DNA from: Symsagittifera roscoffensis
Taxonomy: Eukaryota; Xenacoelomorpha; Acoela; Convolutidae
DNA length: 64,000 nucleotides
Direction: 5' to 3'
NCBI RefSeq assembly: GCF_963678635.1
Contig: NC_087069.1
Span: 7,326,633-7,390,632 of the forward strand
Position numbers and translations under genes: made by a program. The notes beneath the pieces are model-generated. The model was not told where the DNA came from and did not search any database. It was given only the letters and a program-made list of their open reading frames with translations. Shown here one piece after another: positions 21,488 through 34,300 of the stretch (position 1 is its first letter; every line of letters starts with the position of its first letter).

Positions 21488-24400
21488 TAAAAAAGCAAAT
21501 TCAATGTCTCACAGATTTGTAAGGAGGCCGTTTACGGCAAAAAATCCCTAGATCTTGATTAGAATTAATTTGTCTTGGAAAGTATTTTCACTAAAAAAAA
21601 TATTTTAATCAAATCTGAAAAATTTAGTGTCATTTAGAAGTTTTTAAGCAAGCCTGAATTTTTAAACACCCTTTCAGTAAATTCAAAACACTGCATTCGT
21701 TAAATAGAGTATTATCGGGGATTTTTCAGACTTCTGTTTGTTTTTTTTTCTTTCATAGTTATTTTTTTATTTTATAACCAAAAATTCAATTTTCTCAATT
21801 TTCACGGATTCTTTCCATTTACCCTATCAACTTTCTTTCGATCCACCAGATTGCAAAAACACCCCTCTACTAAATTTTAGATGGCAATCGATTAGAATGA
21901 TTTTTATTGAATTAGTTGTTACGCTAATCATATAATTATAATGGCGAATTAACCATTGCATGGACAAATTTGCAAAGTTAATGGCTTTTAATTACAAGAT
22001 TTTACACGACAAAAAATTTTTCATATCTTTCGATTGTTATCTATAAAGAACTGGTGCGGGATCAAAGAAACAATTTCATTTGAAATTAAAAGAAAAATGT
22101 ACTTTAAAGCCAAAGGGTACCTGCAACCAACTCAAATAGCAAAAAAAAAGAGCGCAAGGAGATATTAAAAATTCTCGATAGAATAAAGCTCGGACATCCT
22201 GTTGAGTCAATTGTTTGAAAATGACCTGAATTAAAATGATTACAAATTTTCCTAAAAACGGCTTACCTCTATATTTCGACACAACTGGCTTTGATCAAGA
22301 ACATATTAAAAACAAAGTTAGTTAACTAATGGAACCATTTTCTTCACTCACTGTTTTCGAAACACTTAGCAGCAGTCAAGACATAGCACTTCTGAATAAT
22401 AGCTGCACCACATATAAACTGACCGTCCCGTAACAGCCGCGCGTAAAAAGGTCTATCGACTGAAGCACGTCCGGAAACTCACTTTTATGTGCATTCTTCG
22501 AATTTTACCATTTTTATAGGCTCTCTGGATAGATATCCTACTTCGTTTTTTTTGCAAAATTTGTAAATTTTTGATCCCGTTTACCTGTGATTTTTCCAAT
22601 GAAATTGGTTTCGATTGAGTATTTGTGACTGGATAACAATTCGTAACAAGTGACAATCGTAGCAGGACAATGGCAGGTGGCAAATTCTTGCTCCGCTGTG
22701 CTTACACTCGACATGAGAACAGTTTGGGTGAATTAGTGAATCGCTTAATTGACTGTTACAAGCCGTTGCATGTTACGAGTTGTCTACATTTACAATTTGA
22801 CGATGGTTATGAACTGTTGCCTTCCAATTTTTTATGTAAATATCTTAAAAGATTGTTTTGGGATAAAACACTTCATTAAAAATCAAACTTAATTTTAAAA
22901 AAAAATTGAGCAAAAAACAATTTTTTGTAACAAAATATTTGGTCCAAATTACAAAATCATCTCAAAACGAAACTTCCGCATAAAAGTGAGATCCCTGATG
23001 TATAGCCATTAACAATGGCCTTGTATGTTGAGGCTGCAAAATCGGATTTATTTTGATTTCTAGGAATGATAGCATGAGAATAAATTAGTGCTATTTTCAA
23101 AGCTAGAAAACATATCTTCGCAAACATTGTAAGGTTGGCTTCGAGGTCACCTTATTGATATATATGGTATCATTTCACATCCTTGGCATTATGGCAACTC
23201 ATAACAAAACAATCAACAATCTCAATAAACTTCAAGGTAAAAACCTCAAACGCAGAGGCGATACAAAAAAAACATTTCATTACAAGAGGTTGATAGACAA
23301 AAAGAAAAAGTAAGGCATGTTTTTGAAAAACTAAGCTCAAAAAAATTGTCGAAAAAATATATATTTACAGAAATTCATTTCTTCGGCTCGAATGATGTTC
23401 ATAAACAGCTTTTTAAACTTTGAGATCCAATGAGCGAGCGTTATTTGAGGCGAAAAATTTCGGTCGACCCTCATTAAGTAGAAAAAGAAACTAGTCATAA
23501 AAAATAGCAAGCTTTAAAATGTTTACAACCAAAACTTTTAAGACCTATCTCTCCTGAAAGACAAAAACATTCACGAATTCACCCTTGAAACTGCACAACT
23601 TAAGTTGACTAAGCCGATAAAACATAAACCGAACCCGTTTAACAAAAAAGCAATTTTATTACCAATCAGAGTTGGTAAATTACAAACTACAAAACAACTG
23701 GAGATACATGTTTAATATATACGTTTTAATGAGGTTGGATAAATTGCGTTGTTTTCAAATTACTTAAAAAATTAAAACTTTAGTTTCGTTACAAAATTAA
23801 TTGATTAACCGCTAGTGTTGTCTCCCAATAACCAGTTTTTTTAAATGAAATCATATGAGATTGGGCAGAGCAACGGACTTCCCGCCATCTGTTCTTTCGA
23901 TCGAACCTGTGACTGCAAAGTCTTTTATACCGGGAAAGTTTCCATAACATCGTTTACCAATTAAACTCTGAATCCAAGAATTGTCAGCGTAAATTTCAAG
24001 AGGGGGGTCATCATTTTTGCAAAGAAGTGGATGACGGCGAAAACTTCGAAATGTGTACGTTTCCAAGAACATAAAAAACTAAGGAACGGAAACTTCACCA
24101 GAAATTGTTTTCACGACAAGTTCATTCGAATTAATCCTTAATCTCAGATTTGGCAGCGAACTTTTAAGTCAAACAGATTCCAAAAAATGGTCACCTTAAT
24201 AATCAAAGCGGTCTTTTTCGAAAATTAACATCATGTAATGAACGAACAATATGTTTTTTTTAGATCCATTGGCAGGATGTTTTCGAGAATTGGCAGAGCA
24301 AAATGGTCAAAAACTCAAAAACAGAGTTGGTAAACTGTTTTCAAGAAAAAAAAACGTTATTTGTAAAGAAAAAATTTGTCGATAAATGCTTAAACTGGGA

Positions 24401-26490
24401 ACCTTCTCTTATTTAATTTTATTTAATTGAACCCAAAATTTGAGGGTTGGGAGAGTAGTTTCTAAGTAACAAAAAAAATCGAAAACTAACAAAAAATGCC
24501 GAGAGCCATAAACTTGGGTAATTTTGGCTCAACTGTAAATATGCAGAGGAACTTCCAATAACTTTTTCTTTCGAGTCAATTCACGAACCCAAATTTAGGT
24601 AGGCAGTTTTTGAGAAAAGGAAAGAACTCAATAGTTAAGGTCAAAACTGTTTTTCAAATCTGTTTTTTTAATACCTATTTTTATCAATTTAAATTTGTGT
24701 TCGAATCGAAGTTCTATAATCTAAACGTTGGAAAGAAACTGCTTTAAAAAATAAACGGAAAACCAGCCGACACAAAATAGAACAAAAACAGCAAATCCAA
24801 AAAGTTAAGATTTTTTGAATAGGTATATATGAAAAATCCAACTACTACCTCAAATGAACTAAGAAGTTTTTTTTGTTATTTCAACAAACTGAGCATGTCA
24901 GCAAAGTTGAAGCAGAATTAAGTAAAAAAAATTGTTTAGTGGAAAGAAGTCTAGTTCCCTCTAGTTCCGCAAGTGAAATTAATATTTAACAGAATTGATA
25001 TAACGACGAAATTTCGGCAAACACTAGCGTGAGAAGGACAAAAACAGCTCTTAAAAGTTAAATAAGAAAAAGTAGAAATAAGAGGGGCTACTCTCATGTG
25101 CGAAGGACCAAATGAGCGAAAAAACTCGTGAGCGAGTGACCGAAAACAAAATTACACGAAAGTCAAATTTAAAAAGGAAGCAATTGCCATTCAATTAAAT
25201 GGAGCAATATTTCGCTTCTTTCATAACGAAACTTTTGAATTATAAAATTCGTTCCAATTCGGCGGCATCAGTGACAATTTTGAAATTTTGCATATTTCTG
25301 CCGTTTTTATTTTCGGACAATATCAATATTCTAGTCCCTGGAAATGTTTACTTTCTTTGCAAATTTTAGATTACTGAAATCTGATTGGCTGATTTTTATT
25401 TTCGCGCATTTGGTCCTACGCGTATGAGGGATTCCACCAAAAATAGGCCTTGAATACGTAAGTGTCGTTATGCGTCCGATTCGATCGTTCGACTTCGCGG
25501 CTTGAAGTCTCACGCCGTTCTCTCTATGCAACGCACGCTCAACAATCGACAAACACTAGCCACACAAAGCAGAGAATAGATACAATGAAACTTTTAATGC
25601 TAGAGATCACTATTATAGCAAAACTACCCCCAAATGAGCATTTCTGTTTTCGAGCTAATTTGGAAAAAATAGAAATAAGCTAATACACTACGCTGACTAG
25701 CTCTCTGGGGTAATAACAAGCTATACGGTCACGGGACAGAAATTTTAATTTATAGTTTTAAACCGATAAAATACACTACTTTTCTTCACTTTTTGTCGTT
25801 TTCTCAAGCGATTCATGGCTGAAACTTTGAGAAATGATGGCGGAAATGTTTCAAAGGATCCACCCTGATCAAAAATTGTTTGTATTTCAATCGAAGCTGA
25901 ACGGGTGGGCGCTAAGAACCTTCAGAAAAAACCATGAACTTTCTAATTCTGTGGTTTTCAAATTTTTCATTGAAGAGCAAAGGATCTAAGCAACATCTCT
26001 TAAAAGCCTTTTTCGACTGGAGAAATTTCCAGAAACTTGCTTGAGGGAATAACCATGCTCTTTGCCTTTCCAATGAAAGGTTTCAAGTCCCCAAAACATA
26101 ATTTTATTTTATACTTTTAAGGATTGCTCGACACAATATCTTTTTTTAATCCAGCTGAAGCCATTGAAACAGTTTCATCTATCATCAGTCAAAATTTCAA
26201 CGATGAGTATTAAGTAGTACTAGAAGTTACTCAAAAAAAATCACGTGAAAAAATTTCGTTCCTTTCAGCGGGTGAAAACTATAAGTTACATCTTTTGTGT
26301 CACGTTCCTGTACCAATTGACCCAAAATCTTGTAGTTAAGACATCTGGTAGACATTTTAGTGAAGGCCTTTTGAGACATAATTTCAGCGCGTCTTTTTGC
26401 ATCGAGTCTTTTCAGTGGCAAAAACCAAAATTGAAACTTTGAGATCAAATCAGCGTGAACAAAATTTAAGACTATCTTTGAACAGCATTA
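21488..26490. other. Non-coding, nothing firmly recognised
   Basis: Five kb of AT-rich DNA with only short open frames. Two frames were considered as possible exons (22670-22879 on + and 23851-24072 on -), but neither has a recognisable domain or clear splice sites at both ends. Confidence 0.4.
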
Positions 26491-26499
26491 TAATTAGTA

Positions 26500-27058
26500 G
26501 CAAAAAGTTCGGACAGACAGAATTAATTAAAATGAGCAATCAGTGCTTTTCGACGCTTCTTTTCATGCAAAATCTGAAGCCGAACAACCTTGAATTTTTT
26601 GTCAGACCAAATTCAATATGCGAGATTGTCGATTATCCGATGATTATGCTAGCCTAATTTTTGAATACTGCGATGCACATCCAGATTTTACTATAAAACA
26701 GTTCGACGCTTCGGATGCAACTGCCCGCCGTGGTTGTAGGTTTTGACCGAAATTCGGATCTACTTAACAATCTCCCTCCCCCCTATTGTATTTACTTTAT
26801 AATCTCCACCCCTGTAAGTAAAAACAAAAATTTCGCACAAGAGCTTCGTCTGTAAATTCGGACTTTGCTGCATTCTGATTGGTGCTGCAAGTAACCTTAG
26901 TAACGATCTCCTCCCCTTTCTTGAAAGGGGAAATGTTAAGAAGATCCCCGTAACTCTGCTTTATGAACTTTCCACGTTATGTTTATTTCAGTTTTAGTTT
27001 CCGTTGATGCCTTGACAGTTGTTCTTTTTAATTAATTCTGTCTGTCCGAACTTTTTGC
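26500..27058. mobile_element. MITE-like element with 33-bp perfect terminal inverted repeats
   Basis: The arm at 26500-26532 (GCAAAAAGTTCGGACAGACA...) is the exact reverse complement of 27026-27058. The 490-bp interior has no transposase frame. The size and long perfect arms fit a non-autonomous DNA transposon. Flanks read AGTA on the left and AACTC on the right, so no clear target duplication is seen. Confidence 0.55.
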
Positions 27059-28107
27059 AACTCTCTATAAAACCAGCTACATTGATAAAAATTCACTTTT
27101 ATAACAGACAAAATTTAAATCATTACCATTTAGAAATCAAAATGGCCAATAAATATTTCAGCTCATCTGAGCTGAAATATGATGGTTTAAGTTAAGACGC
27201 TTGTCAGGCGACAAACAAGTTTGTCGGACCGATAATCAACTTTTTTGCGGGGTGAGCGCGTTAAAAGTAGCCATTGTTTCTCGAGCTAAGAATTGTATTT
27301 TGATTATCCTTGACTAGCGCTTGTTATAGCGCTTTTAATTTCTCTGCATAAAAAAAAACAGACATATCGAATAATTAAACTTCAAAGCAAAATCACCAAC
27401 AAGACTCTGACACAGCAGTTAGAAGGCGTCGGGTTAACCAAGGTTCAAAGTGAGAACTTAAATGGAGAACCGTCATAAATTAACTGCCTGATCAAACTCA
27501 TAATTGGCACTTTTCCATTAGACACAAAATCATCATTAAAATAAAAAGCATGAAACGTTCATTTGAGTCAGTATCAGTTGGAGCAAACATGCTACCATTA
27601 GATCCTAACGTGTATTTACAATTTTAGAAATAAATGTTTGTTTCGATGTTTACTTTACAAAGTCTGTCTCTTTACAGAATAAAATGTGATACTGACTTTT
27701 AAAAAATGGCAATAAAATACGTCCCTGACTGTTAGAGAAAAAAAAATAATAAAAATTTGAAAGTAGTATTTACACAAATTGATTTAAAGAGCACCACGTG
27801 AAATGAACTGCGTTTTCACTCATCGCCAATGATGTTGATATGAAAACATACACATCGTAATAAATGATTAATACATTATAGCTATATTACACGGTAAACT
27901 TGACGAAATTTCTGGCACCATAGAATCTACCAAGTGGCAATTCATAACTAGTAAACTTCATAACCAAACTAATAGTTCTGATATTTTTAGTTCAAAACGA
28001 ACACAAAACTGTTTCGAATTTTTTTTTCACGCTTTAAATGAATTAATGCGATTATTTCTATTTTACTAGTTACAACTAAAATCTACTTATAATTGGCACA
28101 TACCAGT
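27059..28107. other. Non-coding, 3' flank of the SELENOM-like gene
   Basis: No coding exon seen. On the - strand this is downstream of the stop codon at 28108-28110 and presumably holds the 3' UTR and poly(A) site. Confidence 0.4.
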
Positions 28108-28332
28108 TTACAATTCAACTTTATCTGCATTCACATTTCGTTTGTCCGTCCCTTCATTGACATTGTTATCATTCCCTACACCCTGACGAGTAGCTCCTTC
28201 GTTGTATATATAATATGGTCCCCTCTGTTTGCTTCTGGGTACTTGCTCGTCTGGATCCAGTTTAATGTGGAAGCCACGGTCGACAAACAGTTGAATCAAA
28301 CCGTCTGATTTGAATTTCGTCAGATCCACAGT
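28108..28332 (-). CDS. SELENOM: SELENOM-like exon 4 (C-terminus, KVEL)
   Basis: The acceptor TTTTATAG precedes ACTGTGGATCTG. The helix FKSDGLIQLFVDRGF followed by DPDEQVP matches the family C-terminus. It then has a hydrophilic tail with Asn, Lys and Glu, KVEL and TAA. It lies 25 kb from exon 3 and the phases match. Confidence 0.8.
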   Translation of the reverse strand, partial: TVDLTKFKSDGLIQLFVDRGFHIKLDPDEQVPRSKQRGPYYIYNEGATRQGVGNDNNVNEGTDKRNVNADKVEL

Positions 28333-31300
28333 CTATAAAAGAAAAACCAAAACAGCTTTCACAATAAATCATAAACAAGAAAGACAAACATTTAGTGCAT
28401 TATGTAAACTAAATTATATCTAATTTACTAAGTCAGAGAAGTTCACGACAATATTCCTGAAAGATATCTCACTCAGATTTATTCATTGAAAAAAAAAAAA
28501 AAACATATAATAAATCACAATATCTACATAAAGTCATTTTGTACTTAAAGCGCTTAATGAACAAGAGAAAATGATTGAAACCATTTAACACAGAGTCAAA
28601 GTTGAGATACACTGCAAGCGTAGCATTGTAAGCTAGTGAAAAAAGGTAAGACGAAATAATTCAACTTCATAAAAACAGTCGAGAAATACCACTAATAACT
28701 CTAAATAGGCTTTCATTATTTAGCGAGAAATCATACATCCGACAATAATGGGTTTACCTGATTGAGCCAAAAAAATGCGATTATGTTTTGATAATTTTCT
28801 GCGACAAAACTTAAAACGAAACGATTTATGACGAATAAAAATTTTAGGCGAAAAAAGGAAAATATCTGAAGTCAGTGCTAGTAAAATTACAAACTGCAGG
28901 AGTACATGAACAACACTAACAACAATGAAAAAGTTTACAGCTAATGACTAATCCTTGATATGGCACCTAATCCGATAAAACATGAGCAAGCAAAGCAAAG
29001 TCCAGCGATTCAATTTTCCCCGGGAGAAATTCAATTTCAAACATACTGAAAAAAAAGAAGGCCAGTCCAGGACTCGAACTCAAAGGCAACCGCCGCTACC
29101 TCCAGACCAAGTGAAAAGGAGGCTCAAAAGTGTTAAAGATCAATACACTATGGGGTTCATTTTATAAAAAAAATTGTTTTCATTAAAAGAGCCTAAATCC
29201 CGCTTACAAGATCTTTGCTCTTGCAAGTGTAAAAAATAACTGAGCAATCGAGAAAAAATTGAGAATCGATAATAGAATCCAAAAAAAAATCATAACTTAA
29301 ATTGCAGAAAAACAAAAATGAGCGTAAACAAATGTGTCGTTTTCCTGAAAACAATCACCGCTGATATAAGAAGTAGCCACTTTTTTCACTGAATAACGTT
29401 GAAATTGTAGTAAAATTATATTTAGGAAGTCAGCTTCTCATCAAATTTCTTCCAATTTAATCTGGAAAAAGAATAAATTAATCTCGACAATAAATCTTGA
29501 GATTTTTTGAAACCTCAGCTTAATCAAAAATATTTAATTTATACCTTTTATTATCACTAACAAGCTCTCCTTTACGTAAATAAAACTATGCGGAAAAAAC
29601 ACCTCTATACGCAATATTTCCTTCCCATCATTTCGTGGCGTAGTCAAAACATGGGAATTCAATGAGTCAAATAATTTAAAATGCATTTTACCCAGGTAAA
29701 CATGTTGGGAAACAGGTTATAAATTGAGGAGATTGGAACCTGATCTAAACTATATTTTATGATTGGATAAATTAAATGTTTTACCAATGTAAAGTATTTA
29801 ATATTAACCAATCACGATCCATCTAACTAACAACCCACTTATTTGTAAGTGCTGAAGTTACTTGTAATTTCAGCACCAGAGAGATTTGAATTTAACTTAG
29901 AAATTAGTTGCACTCTCCCGAGTACTTCAGCAGCCGCAATAAACCAGTATACCCTAGATCTATTGAGCCTAGCAGAGACTAGTTAAACACCCTGAGACTA
30001 GATAGTATAAGAGTAAGATTAGGATCGGTATTAGACTAAGAAGTTGCACGAATCTATCCGGCCGAAAATAAGATAGCGTGACGAGCAGACGGTGTACCCT
30101 ATCCGAAATTACTCTATGAGTTAAACATACCAGTCCTAACTCATCTGGTGCGACCATAAGTCTCGAACAAGACCTTACTAGATTAGAATTAACCAAAATA
30201 GATTAGAAATTAGACAAAAACATTTCCAAAATGTTATACGACAATAATTTAATCGAAATGTCTCTACGACTCAATAGATCAGAGCCAATATTCCGAACCA
30301 TAACAGAACTACCCGGAATTGGAAGAAGACCTCGAACCAGAGACGACATACGACAAAGTAGAAACTTGCGTATAGTTATATGATAGTTCGGCAAAAGCCA
30401 GAACAAACATTTATATTTCGAATACTACTTGCAATGAATTTAGATTTCCATTTGCAAACATAAAACCTTGAAGTTAATCTTCAAAATCATTTCCGGCGCT
30501 AAACAAATTTAATAATATACAATAACGATTGATAAAAAGATCTCAGATCGTTTCCCTAAAACTCTGCAGTAATATATAAAACATGTTTGAAAAATATTTA
30601 TTGGAAAATAAAAATAAAAATTAGTAGCATGACAATAAATGGTTAGTAATCATAAATCATCCTGTTGTTCCAGCTTCATCACCTAAAACATAACAGCAAT
30701 CATAAACCCACTAATATCATAAAACACTAAATCTTTCCTTTACACAAATTTAAATCTTTATTAAACTTACATTCACTTAATTTTAAAATCAGATCATCAA
30801 GGCTTATCCTTGGATCTTAAATCATTTTCTACTTAATTAAATTTCAAACTTGATCATCAAGGCTTATCCTTGGATCAAACAGAACAACTTTGTTCTCCCC
30901 CACCCACTTAATTAGTGTCTAACGACCTCAAACGTCGATTCACTGTCCAACCCTTTCTAAAGACCTAAGACTAATAGAAATTTTTAAACAAAACTAATCA
31001 TTCAAATTAGGATAAACAGTGAAGAACTTCGGTTATTCATCCTTCACTTGATCCCCCCTCTTACCAGACCCAGGATAAATTTTAGACTTAGTAAGTTTAA
31101 AATAGTATCTAACGAACTACTCGCGTTCTAATTATACCTGAACCTTGTGGATCGATTTACTATTCTCCAACCTTTGAACACAATCACTACCCCTAAGTAA
31201 GATTAAGTAAGTTAACACCTTAACTTATACTAGTCACGAGAAAGTAAAAATCATTCTTCGGAATAGATATACTTTTCTCTCCAACCCTGAACAAATAGAC

Positions 31301-34300
31301 CAAGGTTAAGCTAACCAAAAAATCGTAAGGACTAACAGTTTAAGCAATTAGAATTCACTTAACAATCTTTTGCATCCGTCATCCTAAACCTTATGTCATT
31401 TAAAAACCTAGGAAATAAACAAACAATCGTTTTACACAATTGTGAAATAGATAACAAAAAATACGACCTTGTAATCACACCTCATACACAAACAGTTGGA
31501 TACATTCGAACAAAACGACAAACACTAAAGAGAAAAATAATAACAAAACAAAGACAAATAACAAGAAAAAGATTTTCAAAAAATCGAAACGCATTTTCAG
31601 AATCAGAAACCAACAGTTTAGACGAACTTTACAAACTAAAGGAATCAATAGATAAAAATTGCCCAATTCACGATCAATTATATTTCTCTGACTCAGAAAC
31701 AACTTCAAATTCATCACAAAGAGGAAAAAGAAGAATAAAAAAGCAGTACAAACACAAACCAGTACATTTATACAATTGGAATCAACCAATTCGACACATT
31801 AATAATTACATATTAACAGTCATCGAACGAAAAAATGAGTTCAACGCACACCCCAGGTGACGAAACTCCAGATGATGATGAAATCTTTCCTTTTATAGTA
31901 GATGCAGATACTGATAGAGGACAACACATATTTTGTCAAAATTTACTCGTAAATTTATTTGAACCCGGAATCAGTCCATGTAAAACAGAGTTCCCCGATG
32001 TAAAAATCAAAAGACAAATCATAGATCACTATCTAAAAGATATATGCAACATAACACAACAGTATGGAATCTACTCCATAGAATTCACTTCACCAAACCA
32101 TAATAATAGAACATATACAATTCAAACAGACGATCTTGATTTAGAATTTTCAAAAGTTTTTTCAGAATATATAAAAAGCATCCAATACCATAACTCACAA
32201 AGAGCAAACTCCATTTTCACTAATGAAGTCTTCGCAATAATATATAGTTATATTTCGATATTAGAAAACGAAATCCCATTAACAAATGTCTCACCGACAG
32301 AAACATCTAAACATTTAAGAGTACGACATGAAATCACACTACTCTCTAGTTATTTAAACATTATTAAAGAAAATTTCACGAAAGACGACGTTTCACAACA
32401 TACAAAACATGATCTACAAAAAATTTTGGCATGGTTCATAATAGATTATTTCACACACAATATTGATTTAATTGCACAAGCAAGAAAAAATTTTAGACCC
32501 CAAAATTCGAATGATGATACCGCTATCACCGAACAATCAGATTATGTTTGGGACCCCGAATGGTCTCATCCCGCATTTATAAGCTTCCCACAATCAATCT
32601 CAAGTCAAGCAATAGGTACAATATCTTACATAAGAGATTATGTAAGAGTAATACCCTTAACAATTGATGCAACACCATTAAACTATAATACATTTTTACC
32701 CGATACACAAAATAATAGTTTAAATTCTACAGTCATACACAACGAAAACCTCAATGGAACTAGGAATCTTACTCAACAAGATATCCAGACACCATCACAC
32801 TTCATAAATGAAGAAATTGTACACACAACAACTACACAACAAAGTATTTCACCAATACGCCCAAATTTAACAACACCAAGAAATACAAATCCTTCACAAA
32901 CACAAGTAACCTTACAATCAACCGTTAAACCTTCGGTTGCTCCAAAATATTCACATATGGATTACCAAACATATAGACCCATGACAATACCATCAAAATC
33001 ACGCAAAACATTCAATAAAAATAACTTTGCAGACCACAATTATAATTATACACATCCATCAAAAACAAATTACCAACCACGAAGAAATTTTAACCAATAT
33101 ACAAGATCTCGAAACTGGGATAACCCAACGGCCAAATATAATTCAATAAATTTCCAAACAAATCCTCCACAGGATCACAGTGAAAATTACCCATTTTTTC
33201 AACAAAATAAAAATAAAAAACAAACATCTTATCAAATGGATTACTTATCCTCAGATGATGATTTTTTACAACCAGACATATTTGCACCATATACTCAAGA
33301 ATATCGTGGACAAGGAATACAGAAAACACGTACAAATCATAGGAATTTTTCTCCACAACCAATAGATGCACAACATCAACAACCAATTCAACAACAAAAT
33401 CCAATTAATACACAATCTTTTCAACCAATTCAACAACAAAATCCAATGATGGCACACTCGTATCAACCAACACAAATGCAAAATGAAATACCACTCCCAT
33501 ATTATCTCCAACAACATGAAATAACAAGAAACCAACTTTCAAATTTTTCTCAAATGCCAAATGCAGCAGAATCATTACAAATGACAATGAATCCATACCT
33601 CATGGGTGGATCATCAATAACATCAAACAAACCTTTAATGGTTTTCACAGGAACAGACCCTGAATACTCTGTAGAAGATTATTTAAATGCAGTAACAGCA
33701 AACTTGATTTTAAACATTGGACCTGAACCAATTAATACGCCACTACATCAAAACTGGATACATCGACGCACAGCGTTGATACAAACAACCTTAGATGGCG
33801 CAGCCCAAAAATGGTTTTCAGTACTACCTCTAGAAATAAAATCAAACTGGAAAAGATTTACACAAGAATTTTCAAAAATGTTTGACTCCGAAAGAAACAA
33901 ACAACAACAAAGAGTTTTATGTAATGAAATTCGCAGATTACCAAACGAAACCATCAAGCAATTAGCAGTAAGAATCGAAACACTAGTTCGAAAAGCATAT
34001 TCACTAAATACACACGACTATAAAAATACAAAGATGACAGAAATCTTAATGATGACCTTAACACCACAATTAAGGAAAATAGCAATAAAAAAGAGAGCAT
34101 CCCATCCTTCCTCAATTCGAGAACCCGATTTAGATTTTAGAAAACTAGTAGACAAACTAGAACAAGCAGAAATCACAATGAAACTAGAAGAAACGGAAAA
34201 TCTGAAATTACAATACGTAAACAGAATTGAAACAACTTCCACTAATATTAATTATATACAAGAATCAGATACAGACCTCGTTGAAAAAATCACTGAAATA

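Noticed and set aside
22670-22879. 69-codon + strand ORF as a host exon
   Set aside because: ATG start and a possible donor exist, but no recognisable domain, partner exon or conservation evidence.
23851-24072. 73-codon - strand ORF as a host exon
   Set aside because: Composition looks protein-like, but no domain and no convincing splice sites were found.
31826-31860. A AAA AAT heptamer in the ORF0/gag overlap as a -1 frameshift site
   Set aside because: A -1 shift from ORF0 would not reach the gag frame; gag has its own ATG in the overlap.
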